A stretch of DNA of 64,000 bases from Ursus arctos. Taxonomy: Eukaryota > Chordata > Mammalia > Carnivora > Ursidae. The notes beneath the pieces were generated by a model. The model saw nothing but the letters and a program-made list of their open reading frames with translations, had not been told where the DNA came from and did not search any database. A program made the translations under genes and the position numbers. The stretch lies in contig NW_026622997.1 in the NCBI RefSeq assembly GCF_023065955.2, positions 10,030,001-10,094,000 of the forward strand, written 5' to 3'. Below are positions 11,193 through 20,554 of this stretch, in pieces (position 1 is the stretch's first letter; every line of letters begins with the position of its first letter).

Positions 11193-12004
11193 TTAGAAAA
11201 TTAATCTCATCTGGAGTGAATTCATGTCTGATGGTTGGTTTTGTTGGCTGGCTTACTTAGCAGTGGATTTATTTAAGTATGTATTTATTTATTTATGTAT
11301 GTATTTTTCGACTTTACAATTGGAATTTTGGTTTTCAGGTTCCTATTCAGTGGAGGATTTTTGTTCTTGTTTTTCTCCTTTTCTCTGTGTTCCTCCCTCT
11401 TGCCCTCTCCTACTTTGCTTATTTCTCCTTTATGTGGCTTTGCAGTTGATTCCATGTAGCTCTCTAGGCCTGAAATCCAGAACGGACTAGAAAGATCCGT
11501 CAGATGTGCTAACGAGCTCTGATTTAGATGATGACTGATCCAACACCCATGGCTTGGATCTCTGAGCCTACAGCTCTTCAGAGCTCCTGCCGCAGGCTGT
11601 ACTTGGTGAGTTTTTGTCACTCTTCTTCTACGGGCATGAGGCTTACTCCGTTCCCGCATCTGACTAAGCTTTTAGCCTCCCGCAGCTCCTGAGCCAGTAG
11701 CACAGTATCCTTCTGAAGGCAGGCTCCTGGCTCCTTTTCCTGAGTGTGCACCCCAAGCCCAGCAGCACTGTGCTTTCTCCTCTCTCCCGGTTTTGCATTT
11801 CTGTTCTGTTTCTAGCCTATGGGAGTATTCCTCTTACCTCTGAATGTAGGTTTTACCTTTTCGGTTTTTTCCTTTTTATCATACCTGTTGTAATGTGTTG
11901 GAAAAACAAGGAGTCTGATGGTGTCCTCTTGGTCTTGTAAGGCCACTTTGCATGGAAAGTCAAGTTAGTATAGTTTTTTGTTGTCTGCTCCAGTGGAGGG
12001 CAGC
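11193..12004. other. No gene or clear repeat recognised
   Basis: Contains a short TATT/TATG-repeat run at 11270-11310. The 124-codon minus-strand frame 11285-11659 encodes a basic Lys/Arg-rich peptide with an AT-repeat-derived C-terminus and no known domain. Plus-strand frames at 11224 and 11746 are hydrophobic because the strand is T-rich. None has a supporting context. Confidence 0.4.
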
Positions 12005-12235
12005 ATAGGGCTTTATTGTCTGACACCTGGTTTTGAATTCTGATCATGGCATTTACTGTGTAAACTTAGATTAGATATGTAAGCCGTTGTGACCACCGTT
12101 CCTTCTTCTGTTAAATGGGAATAGTGGTAGTTACTGAGCAGTGTTTATGCCAGCCTTATGCCAGTGTAAAGATTAGAGAAGACCTGCAAAGGATTCAGCA
12201 CAGCATAAATGAACAGCAAATGTTGATTACCTTAG
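12005..12235 (+). mobile_element. MIR, near full length
   Basis: 'ACCTGGTTTTGAATTCTGAT', 'TGTTAAATGGGAATAGTGG' and 'GATTCAGCACAGCATAAATG' followed by AACAGCAAATGTTGATTA reproduce the MIR order (head, core, terminal cctggcacatagtaa and aaatgttgatta). Well diverged. Confidence 0.65.
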
Positions 12236-12327
12236 GAATGCAATTTAGAAATGCTTATTTTTTCATACTTTTATAAAAAGGTGAAAGATATTTTAGATTA
12301 TGGCCTGACTTTTGTGACACTCAATTT

Positions 12328-12569
12328 AAAAATCACCCATTTGGGGGGCACCTGGGTGGCGCAGTCATTAAGCATCTGTCTTCGGCTCAGGGCATGGTCC
12401 CAGCGTTCTGGGATCGAGCCCCGCATCAGGCTCCTCCGCTGGGAGCCTGCTTCTTCCTCTCCCACTCCCCCTGTTTGTGTTCCCTCTCTCGCTGGCTGTC
12501 TCTGTCAAATAAATAAAATAAAATCTTTAAAATAAATAAATAAATAAAAATAAAAAATCACCCATTTGG
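12328..12569 (+). mobile_element. SINEC with perfect 17-bp target-site duplication
   Basis: The element is 12345-12552. The head begins GGGGCACCTGGGTGGCGCAG with a B box at TGGGATCGAGCC, and the body runs GCTGGGAGCCTGCTTCTTCC and TCGCTGGCTGTCTC. The tail is AAATAAATAAAATAAAATCTTT plus A-rich repeats. AAAAATCACCCATTTGG flanks it on both sides (12328-12344 and 12553-12569). Younger bear/seal-type body; the identical duplications argue for a fairly recent insertion. Confidence 0.97.
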
Positions 12570-12589
12570 CGTTTAGGTTCTTCATATGC

Positions 12590-12742
12590 TTTTCCTTACT
12601 GAATTGTTATCAAAACTCTGTAAGTATTCTTATTTTAAGCAAAGTGGAGGCAGTGAGGGAGGGTAAGGAACTTGCTTGGCTAAAATGGTGGAGCTGGGAT
12701 TTGATCCTAGATCTAGGCTTGCTCTTTCCATACAGTATGACC
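12590..12742 (-). mobile_element. MIR fragment, antisense
   Basis: 'AAGGAACTTGCTTGGCTAAA', 'GGTGGAGCTGGGATTTGATC' and 'CTAGATCTAGGCTTGCTC' match the reversed MIR (ttaagtaacttgcccaagg, ggcagagccgggattcgaac, cagtctggctcc). It begins just right of the SINE at 12345-12552. Confidence 0.65.
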
Positions 12743-13491
12743 CACCTACCCATGTCTCTTCGATCAGATTTGTGGAGGGTGGAGTGTGAGCCTTCTGTCT
12801 AGAAGGTTTGTCTGTGTACCATCTTTTGGGAATGGTTGATAAGGAAGATTAAGGGCCAAAGGGCCTGTGGCTGTGGCTCACCCCAGGCTGGGTTGCTGTT
12901 AAGCTATCTGTCCCCTCTGCTCCCTACATAGCCAGAGACCAGTCACTTATCCTTGTGCCTCTGACCCCATGCCCAGATTTGGAAGGAGGGGCCATTAAAT
13001 GGTGCTACACTCCATTTTTCAAGCCATTGTGAGGTGGAGAGATGATAATATCATTTCCAGATCTAAGTCCTAATCAAAAGGATTCCTGTGTCCCGTGTTC
13101 AGGGCAAGAGGCTGAAACAACACTTCATCACACCAGTCTTTCCACCAAGTAGAAGACTGTGCTAATAGCTGTGTGATCACTTACACTGTCACTGTTGGTG
13201 ATAGAAAACGCTGGGTTTTTCTTTTTCCCCTATTGCTTTGGGAATGTCTTAGCGGAGGGAGTCATTGTGGCTGAAGTAGTGCTAATAGCTTCTGCTGTGT
13301 GCTGTGGAGGTCCCACGCCAGAGAATTTTATTACCGTTTCCCTCTCTGAGAGAGAAAAGGTAATGTTTAACATTAACTGTGTAGTTGGGATGATTCTCTT
13401 CCACTTAGCAGTCTGTGGTCCTGGACGCAAGGGTAAATGGCTGTGTGGACACATAGGGTATACATGGTGTGCTGAAGAGTCACTGTAATAG
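12743..13491. other. No gene recognised
   Basis: Possibly unique DNA. A 97-codon plus-strand frame (13195-13488) and a 74-codon minus-strand frame (13230-13454) overlap completely on opposite strands, giving Ile/Val-rich and Pro/Thr-rich products, and neither has a recognisable motif. They stay unassigned. Confidence 0.4.
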
Positions 13492-13723
13492 CATTGCCAG
13501 GTTTCTTTTTTTTTTTTTTTTTTTAAAGATTTTATTTATTTCTGTGACAGAGAGACAGCCAGAGAGAGAGGGAACACAGCAGGGGGAGTGGGAGAGGAAG
13601 AAGCAGGCTCATAGCGGAGGAGCCTGATGTGGGACTCGATCCCGGTACGCCGGGATCACGCCCTGAGCCGAAGGCAGACGCTTAACGACTGTGCTACCCA
13701 GGCGCCCCCATTGCCAGGTTTCT
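13492..13723 (-). mobile_element. SINEC with perfect 15-bp target-site duplication
   Basis: The element is 13507-13708, reversed: poly(T), AAAGATTTTATTTATTTCTG, GACAGAGAGACAGCC, GGAAGAAGCAGGCTC, then the head ending CTACCCAGGCGCCCC. CATTGCCAGGTTTCT occurs at 13492-13506 and 13709-13723. The body is of the younger type with the ATAGCGGAGGAGCCTGATG block. Confidence 0.97.
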
Positions 13724-14079
13724 AAGACCCTACATGGGGAATTCACTGTAAGTCGTGAATGACTTCATGCCGCATGTGGGGTGGGCTTTGGAAATGGAAT
13801 CAACATTCATATTCCCACACGGCTGCCTCAAGCCTTACCTGTGCTTCCTCTTCCTCATTACTGCCAGCCATGTGGTTACTCAGTCCAGAGGATACTCTGC
13901 TCATTTGCTGGGGGAGAGGCAGGAGATGCAAACAGACAGCAAGGGTGAGGAACTCAGCGGGAACCTGGGAATCTTACCCATGTGCTCGGCTTCTGCATTG
14001 GCTACGTGGGAGCTGCACAGGGAAGTCAGCCTGGGTCATCTTGTCTCGGCACCCAGCAGATACCCTGAATGTTCAGCCA
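13724..14079. other. No gene recognised; two overlapping plus-strand frames
   Basis: Frames 13755-14087 (110 codons) and 13759-14115 (118 codons) start four bases apart in different phases and run together into the MIR at 14080. Neither product has a recognisable domain. Two phases open side by side suggest locally low stop density rather than coding. Confidence 0.35.
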
Positions 14080-14132
14080 GGACCTGAGCTCGGGTTTGAC
14101 TCTTTTACTGATTAGTTGTGTGGCCTTGGCCC
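14080..14132 (+). mobile_element. MIR core fragment
   Basis: 'GGACCTGAGCTCGGGTTTGA', then CTCTTTTACTGATTAGTTGTG and TGGCCTTGG, equals the MIR head-core junction (cctgggttcgaatcc, ctactagctgtgtgacctt). Confidence 0.5.
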
Positions 14133-14139
14133 CCTTGAA

Positions 14140-14595
14140 AAGTATTGAGCTAACGGGAGTGCAAAGTGGTACAACTCCTACAGAGGACGGTATTAAAACT
14201 ATAAAACATTTACTCTTTGACCAGCAGGGTAAGTTGTTGCAGCATTGTTGTTCATGGCAGAATAATGGATATATTTCAAGTATGAGGGTCTTCTTACATA
14301 AATGTGGCAGAGCCACTTGCTGGAACACTGTGCGGGAGTAAGGAGAGGAATGAGGAGGTACGTGCTGTGTGTATGCAGGTAGAGAGGCCTCCAGAACATA
14401 TCATTAAGTGAAAAAGGCATGGTGCAGAATAATGTGCAGGAATGCTGTCTTTTATATAAGAAGGGAGGAAAAATAGATGTACATGTTTGTCTTTGCTTAC
14501 ATCTGGTGATAAGAAGGAAACCCTAGTATGGGTCCAGGAGGAGGGTCCAAGAAGAGGCAGTAGGATAGGGACAGGGATGCAGTGAAACTTAAACT
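14140..14595 (+). mobile_element. Old L1 3' UTR, sense
   Basis: 'TTGTTGCAGCATTGTTGTTC', 'ATCATTAAGTGAAAAAGGCA' and 'TCTTTTATATAAGAAGG' follow the sense order of old L1M 3' UTRs (acaagaatgttcatagcagc, cattatgttaagtgaaaaaag, tttatataaa). It ends at about 14595, directly before an antisense L1 3' end. Confidence 0.55.
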
Positions 14596-14599
14596 GATG

Positions 14600-14850
14600 C
14601 CCTGTTTTCCCCCAGTTTTACTGAGATACAATTGACATACAAGTTGTACTAGTCTAAGGGATACAACGTAATGACTTCGCGTGTATATATGTTCTGAAGT
14701 GATCACCACAATAAGTTTAGTTAACATCCATCACCTCACATGGTCACAAAAGTTTTGTTCCTTGTGATGTCACTCATGCTGTATTATATAGTAAAATGTA
14801 TCCTCTTACAGTGTTCTGATTTTGAACCCTGTGAACATATTATCTATTAA
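14600..14850 (-). mobile_element. L1 3' end, antisense
   Basis: 'TTTTACTGAGATACAATTGA' with CATACAAGTTGTACTAG, 'GATCACCACAATAAGTTTAG' and 'TTAACATCCATCACCTCACA' are the reversed terminal L1 3' UTR seen widely in mammals (tttattgagatataattgac, gatcaccacaataagtctag, ttaacatccatcacc). Head-to-head with the sense L1 end before it. Confidence 0.75.
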
Positions 14851-15024
14851 TTTTTTTTTTTTTTAGAGAAGAGGGGGAGGGGCAAAGGGAGAGGGAGAGA
14901 GAGAATCCTAAGCAGGTGCCACCCCTAGCTCGGAGCCTGATGTGGGACTCAGTCTCATGACCCTGAGATCATGACCTGAGCTGAAGTCAAGAGTTGGATG
15001 CTTAACCAACTGAGCCGCCCAGGC
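14851..15024 (-). mobile_element. SINEC, older type
   Basis: Reversed SINE: a T run, the GA-rich body GGGGGAGGGGCAAAGGGAG, AGAATCCTAAGCAGGTGCC and CATGACCCTGAGATCATGAC, with the head ending AACTGAGCCGCCCAGGC. No clear target-site duplication because both flanks are T/A-rich. Inserted at the end of the antisense L1 fragment. Confidence 0.92.
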
Positions 15025-16164
15025 TTAAAAAAAAATAATTTTTTTAAAGATAGCTGTAGGAATAGAGAGATATTGAGGAATCTGTAGGAAAAAAAAATAA
15101 AGCCTGTATGCTGCTTGCTGTATTTTCAGTTTAGAGGGCTGTAGTTCTTAATTCAATTAAACAGAAGTGGAAAGGATGAAATTGTCAAGTAACTTTGACA
15201 CTGGTGGCCGGGTAATTTCCCTAATGAGATTGTAGTCATCTAGGATGATCTTAGTTTTTCTAAGAATTTATTTTTAGCCGTTCATCCTTTTTCTCTCCAC
15301 CTTGCTTTCCTTCCTTGGATGCATACTGAATCCTGTGCAGAAAGCATGAGGAGCGGCCCTCGTATCATAGTGCTACATTCTATTTCTCTGCTACCAACCA
15401 ATGAAAAACCTGTTGAAAAATTAATGCCCAATAGCACTTATTAATTGCATATTTGTATAGTCAATTTAAAAAATTATCTGCTTCAGTGGAGGGAAGCTTT
15501 GGTAGGATATATAAAATCACTGGTACATGTTCTAGTTTGGGCCATCAGCCTTTTAAAATCCAGATTCTCACACCTCTGGGAGGTGGTTCTGATAGCAAAG
15601 TCTCATCTTTAAATATAAGGGGTCTGGGAAACAGAGGAAGAACCCCTTAGTTAGCCAATAAGTCAGGACAATTAAATGTATTATATGAGCTCTACGATGA
15701 AGGTGGGTACTTTAGGGAGGTTAAGCACCGCAGCATTGCATAGGAGACAGGGGCAGGTGGGAGGAGACCCCCCTACACAGCTCCCCTTCGTTGTGTCCCC
15801 GATTGGTTTTCCAAGGATACAGCAGTTTTGAGGCTGATACACAAAGCAGTTGAGAGGCAGTGCTGCCTTTCCCATGCCCCCGGTTCTCTGTGGCCGGTAG
15901 GGGCAGGGAATACCTCCCCAGAGCTGAGAGAACTAGACTTCTAACTACCGTTCTCCCATCTGAGCTCACAGCGCTGTGCTGCAGGAATTTTCACTAATCA
16001 TTTCTGAGGTCCCAATTGACGTTGTGCTTTCTTTATTCTTAAACAAAATCATCATCCTCATTTAGGAGAGAAAGCAGACTGTGAGTGCCCACATCGCCAA
16101 AGAGGGTCATCTCTGCCTTCGAGAAAACCTGGACTCCTTCCATAGGTTCTTTACTCAAGACCCT
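15025..16164. other. No gene recognised
   Basis: 1.1 kb of probable unique sequence. Overlapping minus-strand frames 15681-15875 and 15721-15969 share DNA in two phases and have no known motif. A 65-codon plus-strand frame at 15453-15650 is likewise unsupported. Confidence 0.4.
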
Positions 16165-16300
16165 GGTGAGATAGCCGGCATTATACACAGTGGGGAGAAG
16201 AGGCAGTCTCAGAGAGCTTAATTAACCTGGCCACTGTTTCACAGGAAAAAGGTAGAAATCTGAGACTCGAATCAGCTTTGGTTTATTCTCAGGTGTTCTT
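16165..16300 (-). mobile_element. MIR fragment, antisense
   Basis: 'TCTCAGAGAGCTTAATTAAC', 'CTGGCCACTGTTTCACAGG' and 'ATCTGAGACTCGAATCAGC' parallel reversed MIR text (ctcagagaggttaagtaac, ttgcccaaggtcacacag, ccgggattcgaaccc). Moderate divergence. Confidence 0.5.
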
Positions 16301-17929
16301 TCTTCTGTTTGGCTCTCAGCTAAAAATTAAGGTGTATAATTTTTGACAATTGCTATAGTCTCGCGGAGTTCTAAGGCAATTTTTAAAAAGCTCTGAGCTT
16401 CATTTATAAATATGGTTTAGTAAATCATTATGTCCAAACCAACCAACCAACCAACCAACCAACCAACCAACCAAGCAAGCAAACAAAAAGCAAAAGGAAA
16501 ATCTTTGGCATGATTTTCCATTAGATATAGAATGCCTGTGCATTTAATTTCCCTCTAACATCCCAATAAGAGATCGGTCTAATGCATAATGAATCCATAT
16601 GATTTGGACATATTTTCAAAAAATCTTCCTCTACTAATATGTAACACAAAATATACAGTTTTTAGTGGATTTTTTTTTACTGACTCCTGATACAGTTCAC
16701 ACTTGGCATGTGAATTAAGCCATGCTAAGGTTTTAGCTGGCTGTCCAGTATCATATCTTTCAATACAAGCTGTATGTCAAGATGCTTTTTCAACCCAATA
16801 TATTAATCCTTCCTATAGTTTTGAGGTTATGGGGAGAAAATAAGAAAGTGTATTTTGGGTATAACATAAAAGTGTTCAATAAATGATTCCATTACTAGTG
16901 ATTTGAAAAAAAATTACTGCTAATGTGTCAATTTAAATTGTTAGAAAATATAAAAAATATGGTGTTTTGGCAAAAATTATCCGTTAACTAATAGAATTTA
17001 CATTCTAATAAGGACCATTTGTGTTTGAAGTAGAGCTACAAGCTTCCGCAAAAGCTGGGTTTCAGAGACTTTGGCTCATGCCTGTTGTTGTGAAGGAAGC
17101 AGAATTGAAGATCTGAAGTCTTTAAAGAAGTGGAACACAGAGGGTGAATGGTGTATGGATTTGGCATTCTTTGCAAGGTCATGTAGATTTCAAAAGGAAA
17201 CTTTTAACAAAGGGTCCAAGGAGGTGAAGAGGATTAAAAATGTTCTAGCCCCATTGGATGTAACTTTTGCCAATCTATATTTTCTTAGTTTCTGTGATAT
17301 TATTATCAATGGATTCTGCTCCACAAATGAGTAATACTAATCATTTTCATGTATTCTGAAGAACTTTGGTTAACTTCCCTGCCTTTCCACACTCTGTAGG
17401 TGGAGCTTTCAGTGGGGAGCAGTTACTTTCCTTGCTCCTGACAGACGCCTGCCTGTAAGGACCAGGGTGACTGAAGTCTAAAACCCAAAAAGAGCAAGGG
17501 TTAATGCAACCAACATATGGACATTTCATCTTAAGAATTTATTCAACATTAAACACATTTTAATCCAAAGTTATCATTTTACCTACTTCTAGAAGTGGCC
17601 AAAACCCATTGGTAAAAGAAGGTTCCCAGAGAAGGGGCAAGATCCTTACATCACTTTCCGGTTCAGTCCTTGTGCTCTGTTGACACCATCAGCACAACAT
17701 CGCAGATGGGTGTGTGGAGAGAGAGTCCTGTCTCTACGCAGGCTTCACTTCCCATAGACTTTATGCAGTAGGGATTTAGTTTGGGCTAATACAAATTGAT
17801 AATAGAATTACTTTAATCAACACTTGTGATTATTTTCAGGGCTTAGTAATATCTGAAATAATCTTTCTCTCTGACTGGGGAGGTTGGACTTAAGGTTTTA
17901 CAGGTGTGAGATATAAAGCAATATAAACT
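16301..17929. other. No gene recognised apart from a microsatellite
   Basis: Long unassigned stretch. An 87-codon plus-strand frame at 17071-17334 encodes a Lys- and Cys-rich peptide (begins MAHACCCEGSRIEDL) with no recognisable family, and its flanks do not offer a convincing splice-site pair. It is neither excluded nor supported. Confidence 0.35.
16436..16485 (+). repeat. (AACC)n tetranucleotide microsatellite
   Basis: About nine AACC units followed by degenerate AAGC/AAAC units. The pure core is 16436-16474. Confidence 0.95.
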
Positions 17930-18150
17930 AAGTTCTGTGTGGGGTGCCGGGGTGGCTCAGTTGGTTAAACATCTGCCTTCGGCTCAGGTCCTGCTCCCAA
18001 AGTCCTGGGATCAGGCTCCCTTCAGTGGGGAGCCTGCTTCTCCCTCTCCTCCCCACTTCTGCTCTCTTTCACTATCTCTGTTGCTATCTCTGTCTCTCTC
18101 TCTCAAATAAATAAATAAAATCTTTAAAAAAAAAACCATAAATTCTATGC
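17930..18150 (+). mobile_element. SINEC, intermediate type
   Basis: The element is 17941-18137: head GGGGTGCCGGGGTGGCTCAG, body CAGTGGGGAGCCTGCTTCTC, tail TCAAATAAATAAATAAAATC plus A. Diverged flanks AAGTTCTGTGT (17930-17940) and AAATTCTATGC (18140-18150) agree at 8 of 11 and may be the aged target-site duplication. The B-box region is shortened, with the CGAGCCC stretch missing after TGGGATC. Confidence 0.92.
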
Positions 18151-18473
18151 ATTTAGCTTGTCCAAAGGAATAAAATAAGGATATGCAAGAAAAATTAATT
18201 TGTGTAGACCTCACCTAACTCTGTTCCAGGTGATGTTTAATTATGTCATGATGGAATCATCCTGTTAACCCTGAATACTCACCTTGCTTTTGGTAGAATT
18301 TGATCCAAGCCATGTAAACGAAATTGGTTTTTCTAAATTGTTTTCACTAGGTGATTTGTGCTTATCTGCCAGGAATTACAAAAAAGAATGATAAAAATGG
18401 TTTATCTGCCGGTCCCTCGGCACCCAGTTACATATCCCAGTGCCTCACACGTTTCTGTTTTCCGGCCGGACTG
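18151..18473. other. No gene recognised
   Basis: Spacer between two SINEs, with no identifiable element. The only longer frame (18351-18575) runs into the next SINE. Confidence 0.4.
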
Positions 18474-18686
18474 CCTCTGCAGCTTTTTAAAGATTTTATT
18501 TATTTGACAGAGAGACAGCCAGCGAGAGAGGGAACACAAGCAGGGGGAGTGGGAGAGGAAGAAGCAGGCTCATAGAGGAGGAGCCTGATGTGGGGCTCGA
18601 TCCCATAACACCGGGATCATGCCCTGAGCCGAAGGCAGATGCTTAACCGCTGTGCCACCCAGGCGCCCCCCTCTGCAGCTTTTTAA
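18474..18686 (-). mobile_element. SINEC with perfect 17-bp target-site duplication
   Basis: The element is about 18488-18669, reversed: AAAGATTTTATTTATTTGAC, AGACAGCCAGCGAGAGAGGG, GAAGAAGCAGGCTCATAGAG, head ending GTGCCACCCAGGCGCCCC. CCTCTGCAGCTTTTTAA is found at 18474-18490 and 18670-18686. The left copy merges with the tail because both contain TTTTTAA. Younger type. Confidence 0.97.
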
Positions 18687-18916
18687 TAAAAATATGGTAG
18701 GGGATTATTGGTCCCAAAGATGGACAAACAGAAAGGTGTACTGATACCTTCTTCTCAGAACATAGTGGCAAATATTCACCTGCTCTGCACATAGTGGCTT
18801 CCGTACAGAAAAGTCAGAACTGCTCAGGGGACCTGAAGACACTTCTCCAATGGCCTGCAACAGGACCGGCTTTTTCCCCTCTTTAGAAAGACTGTTGGCG
18901 AAATCTATTCAGTAAC

Positions 18917-19167
18917 AAGAAGGAAAGAACTAGGGGCACCTGAGTGGCTCAGTCAGTTACACATCTGCCTTCAGCTCAGGTCATGATCTCAGGGTTCTGG
19001 AACCGAGCCCAGCGTGGGGCTCCCTATTTAGCGGGGAGTCTGTTTCTTCCTCTCCTTCTGCCCAGCCGTCCCCCGCCCCCTGCTCACGCTCTCTGTCAAG
19101 CGCAAACACTGTCTCTCTTAAATAAGTAAATAAATAAAGTCTTAAAAAAAAAAGAAGGAAGAAACTA
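18917..19167 (+). mobile_element. SINEC with 16-bp target-site duplication, inside an L1
   Basis: The element is 18933-19151: head GGGGCACCTGAGTGGCTCAG, body AGCGGGGAGTCTGTTTCTTC, tail TTAAATAAGTAAATAAATAAAG-like plus A. Flanks are AAGAAGGAAAGAACTA (18917-18932) and AAGAAGGAAGAAACTA (19152-19167), 15 of 16. Intermediate subtype with a C-rich insertion near 19066-19080. Confidence 0.96.
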
Positions 19168-19176
19168 TTGATATGG

Positions 19177-19214
19177 GAATCATGGGTGAATCTTGTGAAT
19201 CATGGGTTAATCTT
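19177..19214 (+). repeat. 20-bp-period tandem duplication
   Basis: GAATCATGGGTGAATCTT (19177-19194) is followed two bases later by GAATCATGGGTTAATCTT (19197-19214). Lies in the L1 3' UTR, where related copies usually have one such unit. Confidence 0.8.
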
Positions 19215-19799
19215 AAAATCATTCTCTTGAGTGGAAGAAGCTGTACCAAAAAAAAAAAGTACATGCTGTATGACTCAATTGTTATAAAATTCTAGGTAAT
19301 GCAAACTCCTTTGTAGGGACAGAAAGGAGATCTGCAGGTGCCTGGGGATGTGGGGGTGAGGAGAAGAGGTAGGGGCTACAGGCAGGTGGGTAGGGTTACA
19401 AAAGGGCACTGAGAAACTTTTGGGGGTGATGCATATGTTAATTATATTGATCGTGGTGACAGTTTCATGGGTGTGTACATGTTGTCAGTGTGTCAGATTG
19501 TGCACTGTATTTTATGTGCAGTGTAACGTTTATCTGTGACAGCAGATAATGAGTTAAATGAATTAATTTAGGGGGAGATACGGTATTACTGGTATGACAG
19601 AAATCAGTTGTCACTTGGTATAGACAGCAGGTAAGTAGGAAAATAAAGGCAACTAAAATGTTCTTAGAACAATGAAAGGAAAGCCTTCCTTGTCCTTTGT
19701 CATCTGGGGCATAGGGAAGGTCCCCCCATGTTTTATGATTCTGTTCCCATGTGCTTTATGATTCTTGAAATATCTTCTTTTGATGGGCAGGGAATTATA

Positions 19800-19985
19800 T
19801 TTTAATTGTTAAGAGCGGGAGTTTCGGAGTAGGGCAGACCTGGGTGTGCCCTAGTCATCTGCTCGCTGTGTGCCTTGGGGCAGGACACTTGACCTTTCTA
19901 ATCATCTTTTTCCGTACCTGTGAAGTGGGCTGACAGAGGCATAGTAAGTCCTCAATAAATGCAAGCAATTTTTGTTATTATTATT
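19800..19985 (+). mobile_element. MIR, most of the element
   Basis: 'GTTAAGAGCGGGAGTTTCGG', 'GCAGACCTGGGTGTGCCCTA', 'TGCTCGCTGTGTGCCTTGGG' and 'CTCAATAAATGCAAGC' give head, core and tail in order, ending in a TTATTATTATT tract as MIRs commonly do. Confidence 0.75.
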
Positions 19986-20515
19986 TTTTCATTTCACATT
20001 CTGATTCCCGCAAGGTTTGAAATGCAGATAGTCTTAGGTGAGAAAAGACAGTATTTTCAATTCATAGGAGGTCATGTTACCATGGAGAAATGGAATCAGG
20101 AGCGTTGCTTAAAGAAGAGGAGAAAGATCATTACACAAAGTGACGGGAGCGTGGGCAGGAGACCACAGATGATTTGTCAGCTGCCCACTTTTCTGTGTTC
20201 CTCACGGTGGGCATCTTGTTCCACGTGACCTTCTGTCTGCTTTTTCTGCTGTTAGTGACTTCCACTCTTTGCAGGCTTTAATTGTTTTTAATTCATTAGT
20301 CTTTTCCTTTGTTAATTAATAATATTGTTTATGAGTGCCATGTTCAAGATTGCTTATTGAGAAATTCATTCTAGCATTTACTTGTTTGTTTAGATGTGTG
20401 AATATTTGTCATTCCTCTGTAGAACAAAAAATTGACTTTCCAGATGTTTTCCTTACATTAGGTGATCTTATTTAATTTTTTATTAGTTCTTATAAACTTA
20501 ATTTAATATATATAT

Positions 20516-20554
<39 letters not shown>

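Larger units (their letters stand above)
18895..19570 (+). mobile_element. Old L1 3' UTR, sense, split by a SINE
   Basis: The left part (18895-18932) ends with AAGAAGGAAAGAACTA. The right part resumes at 19152 with 'ATGGGAATCATGGGTGAATC', 'TGAGTGGAAGAAGCTG', 'GTACATGCTGTATGACTC' and 'ACTTTTGGGGGTGATGCATA', the usual sense order of L1M 3' UTRs. SINE 18933-19151 interrupts it. Confidence 0.75.

Noticed and set aside
11285..11659. 124-codon minus-strand basic frame
   Set aside because: The C-terminal part is translated from a TATT-type simple repeat, and no motif or splice context supports it.
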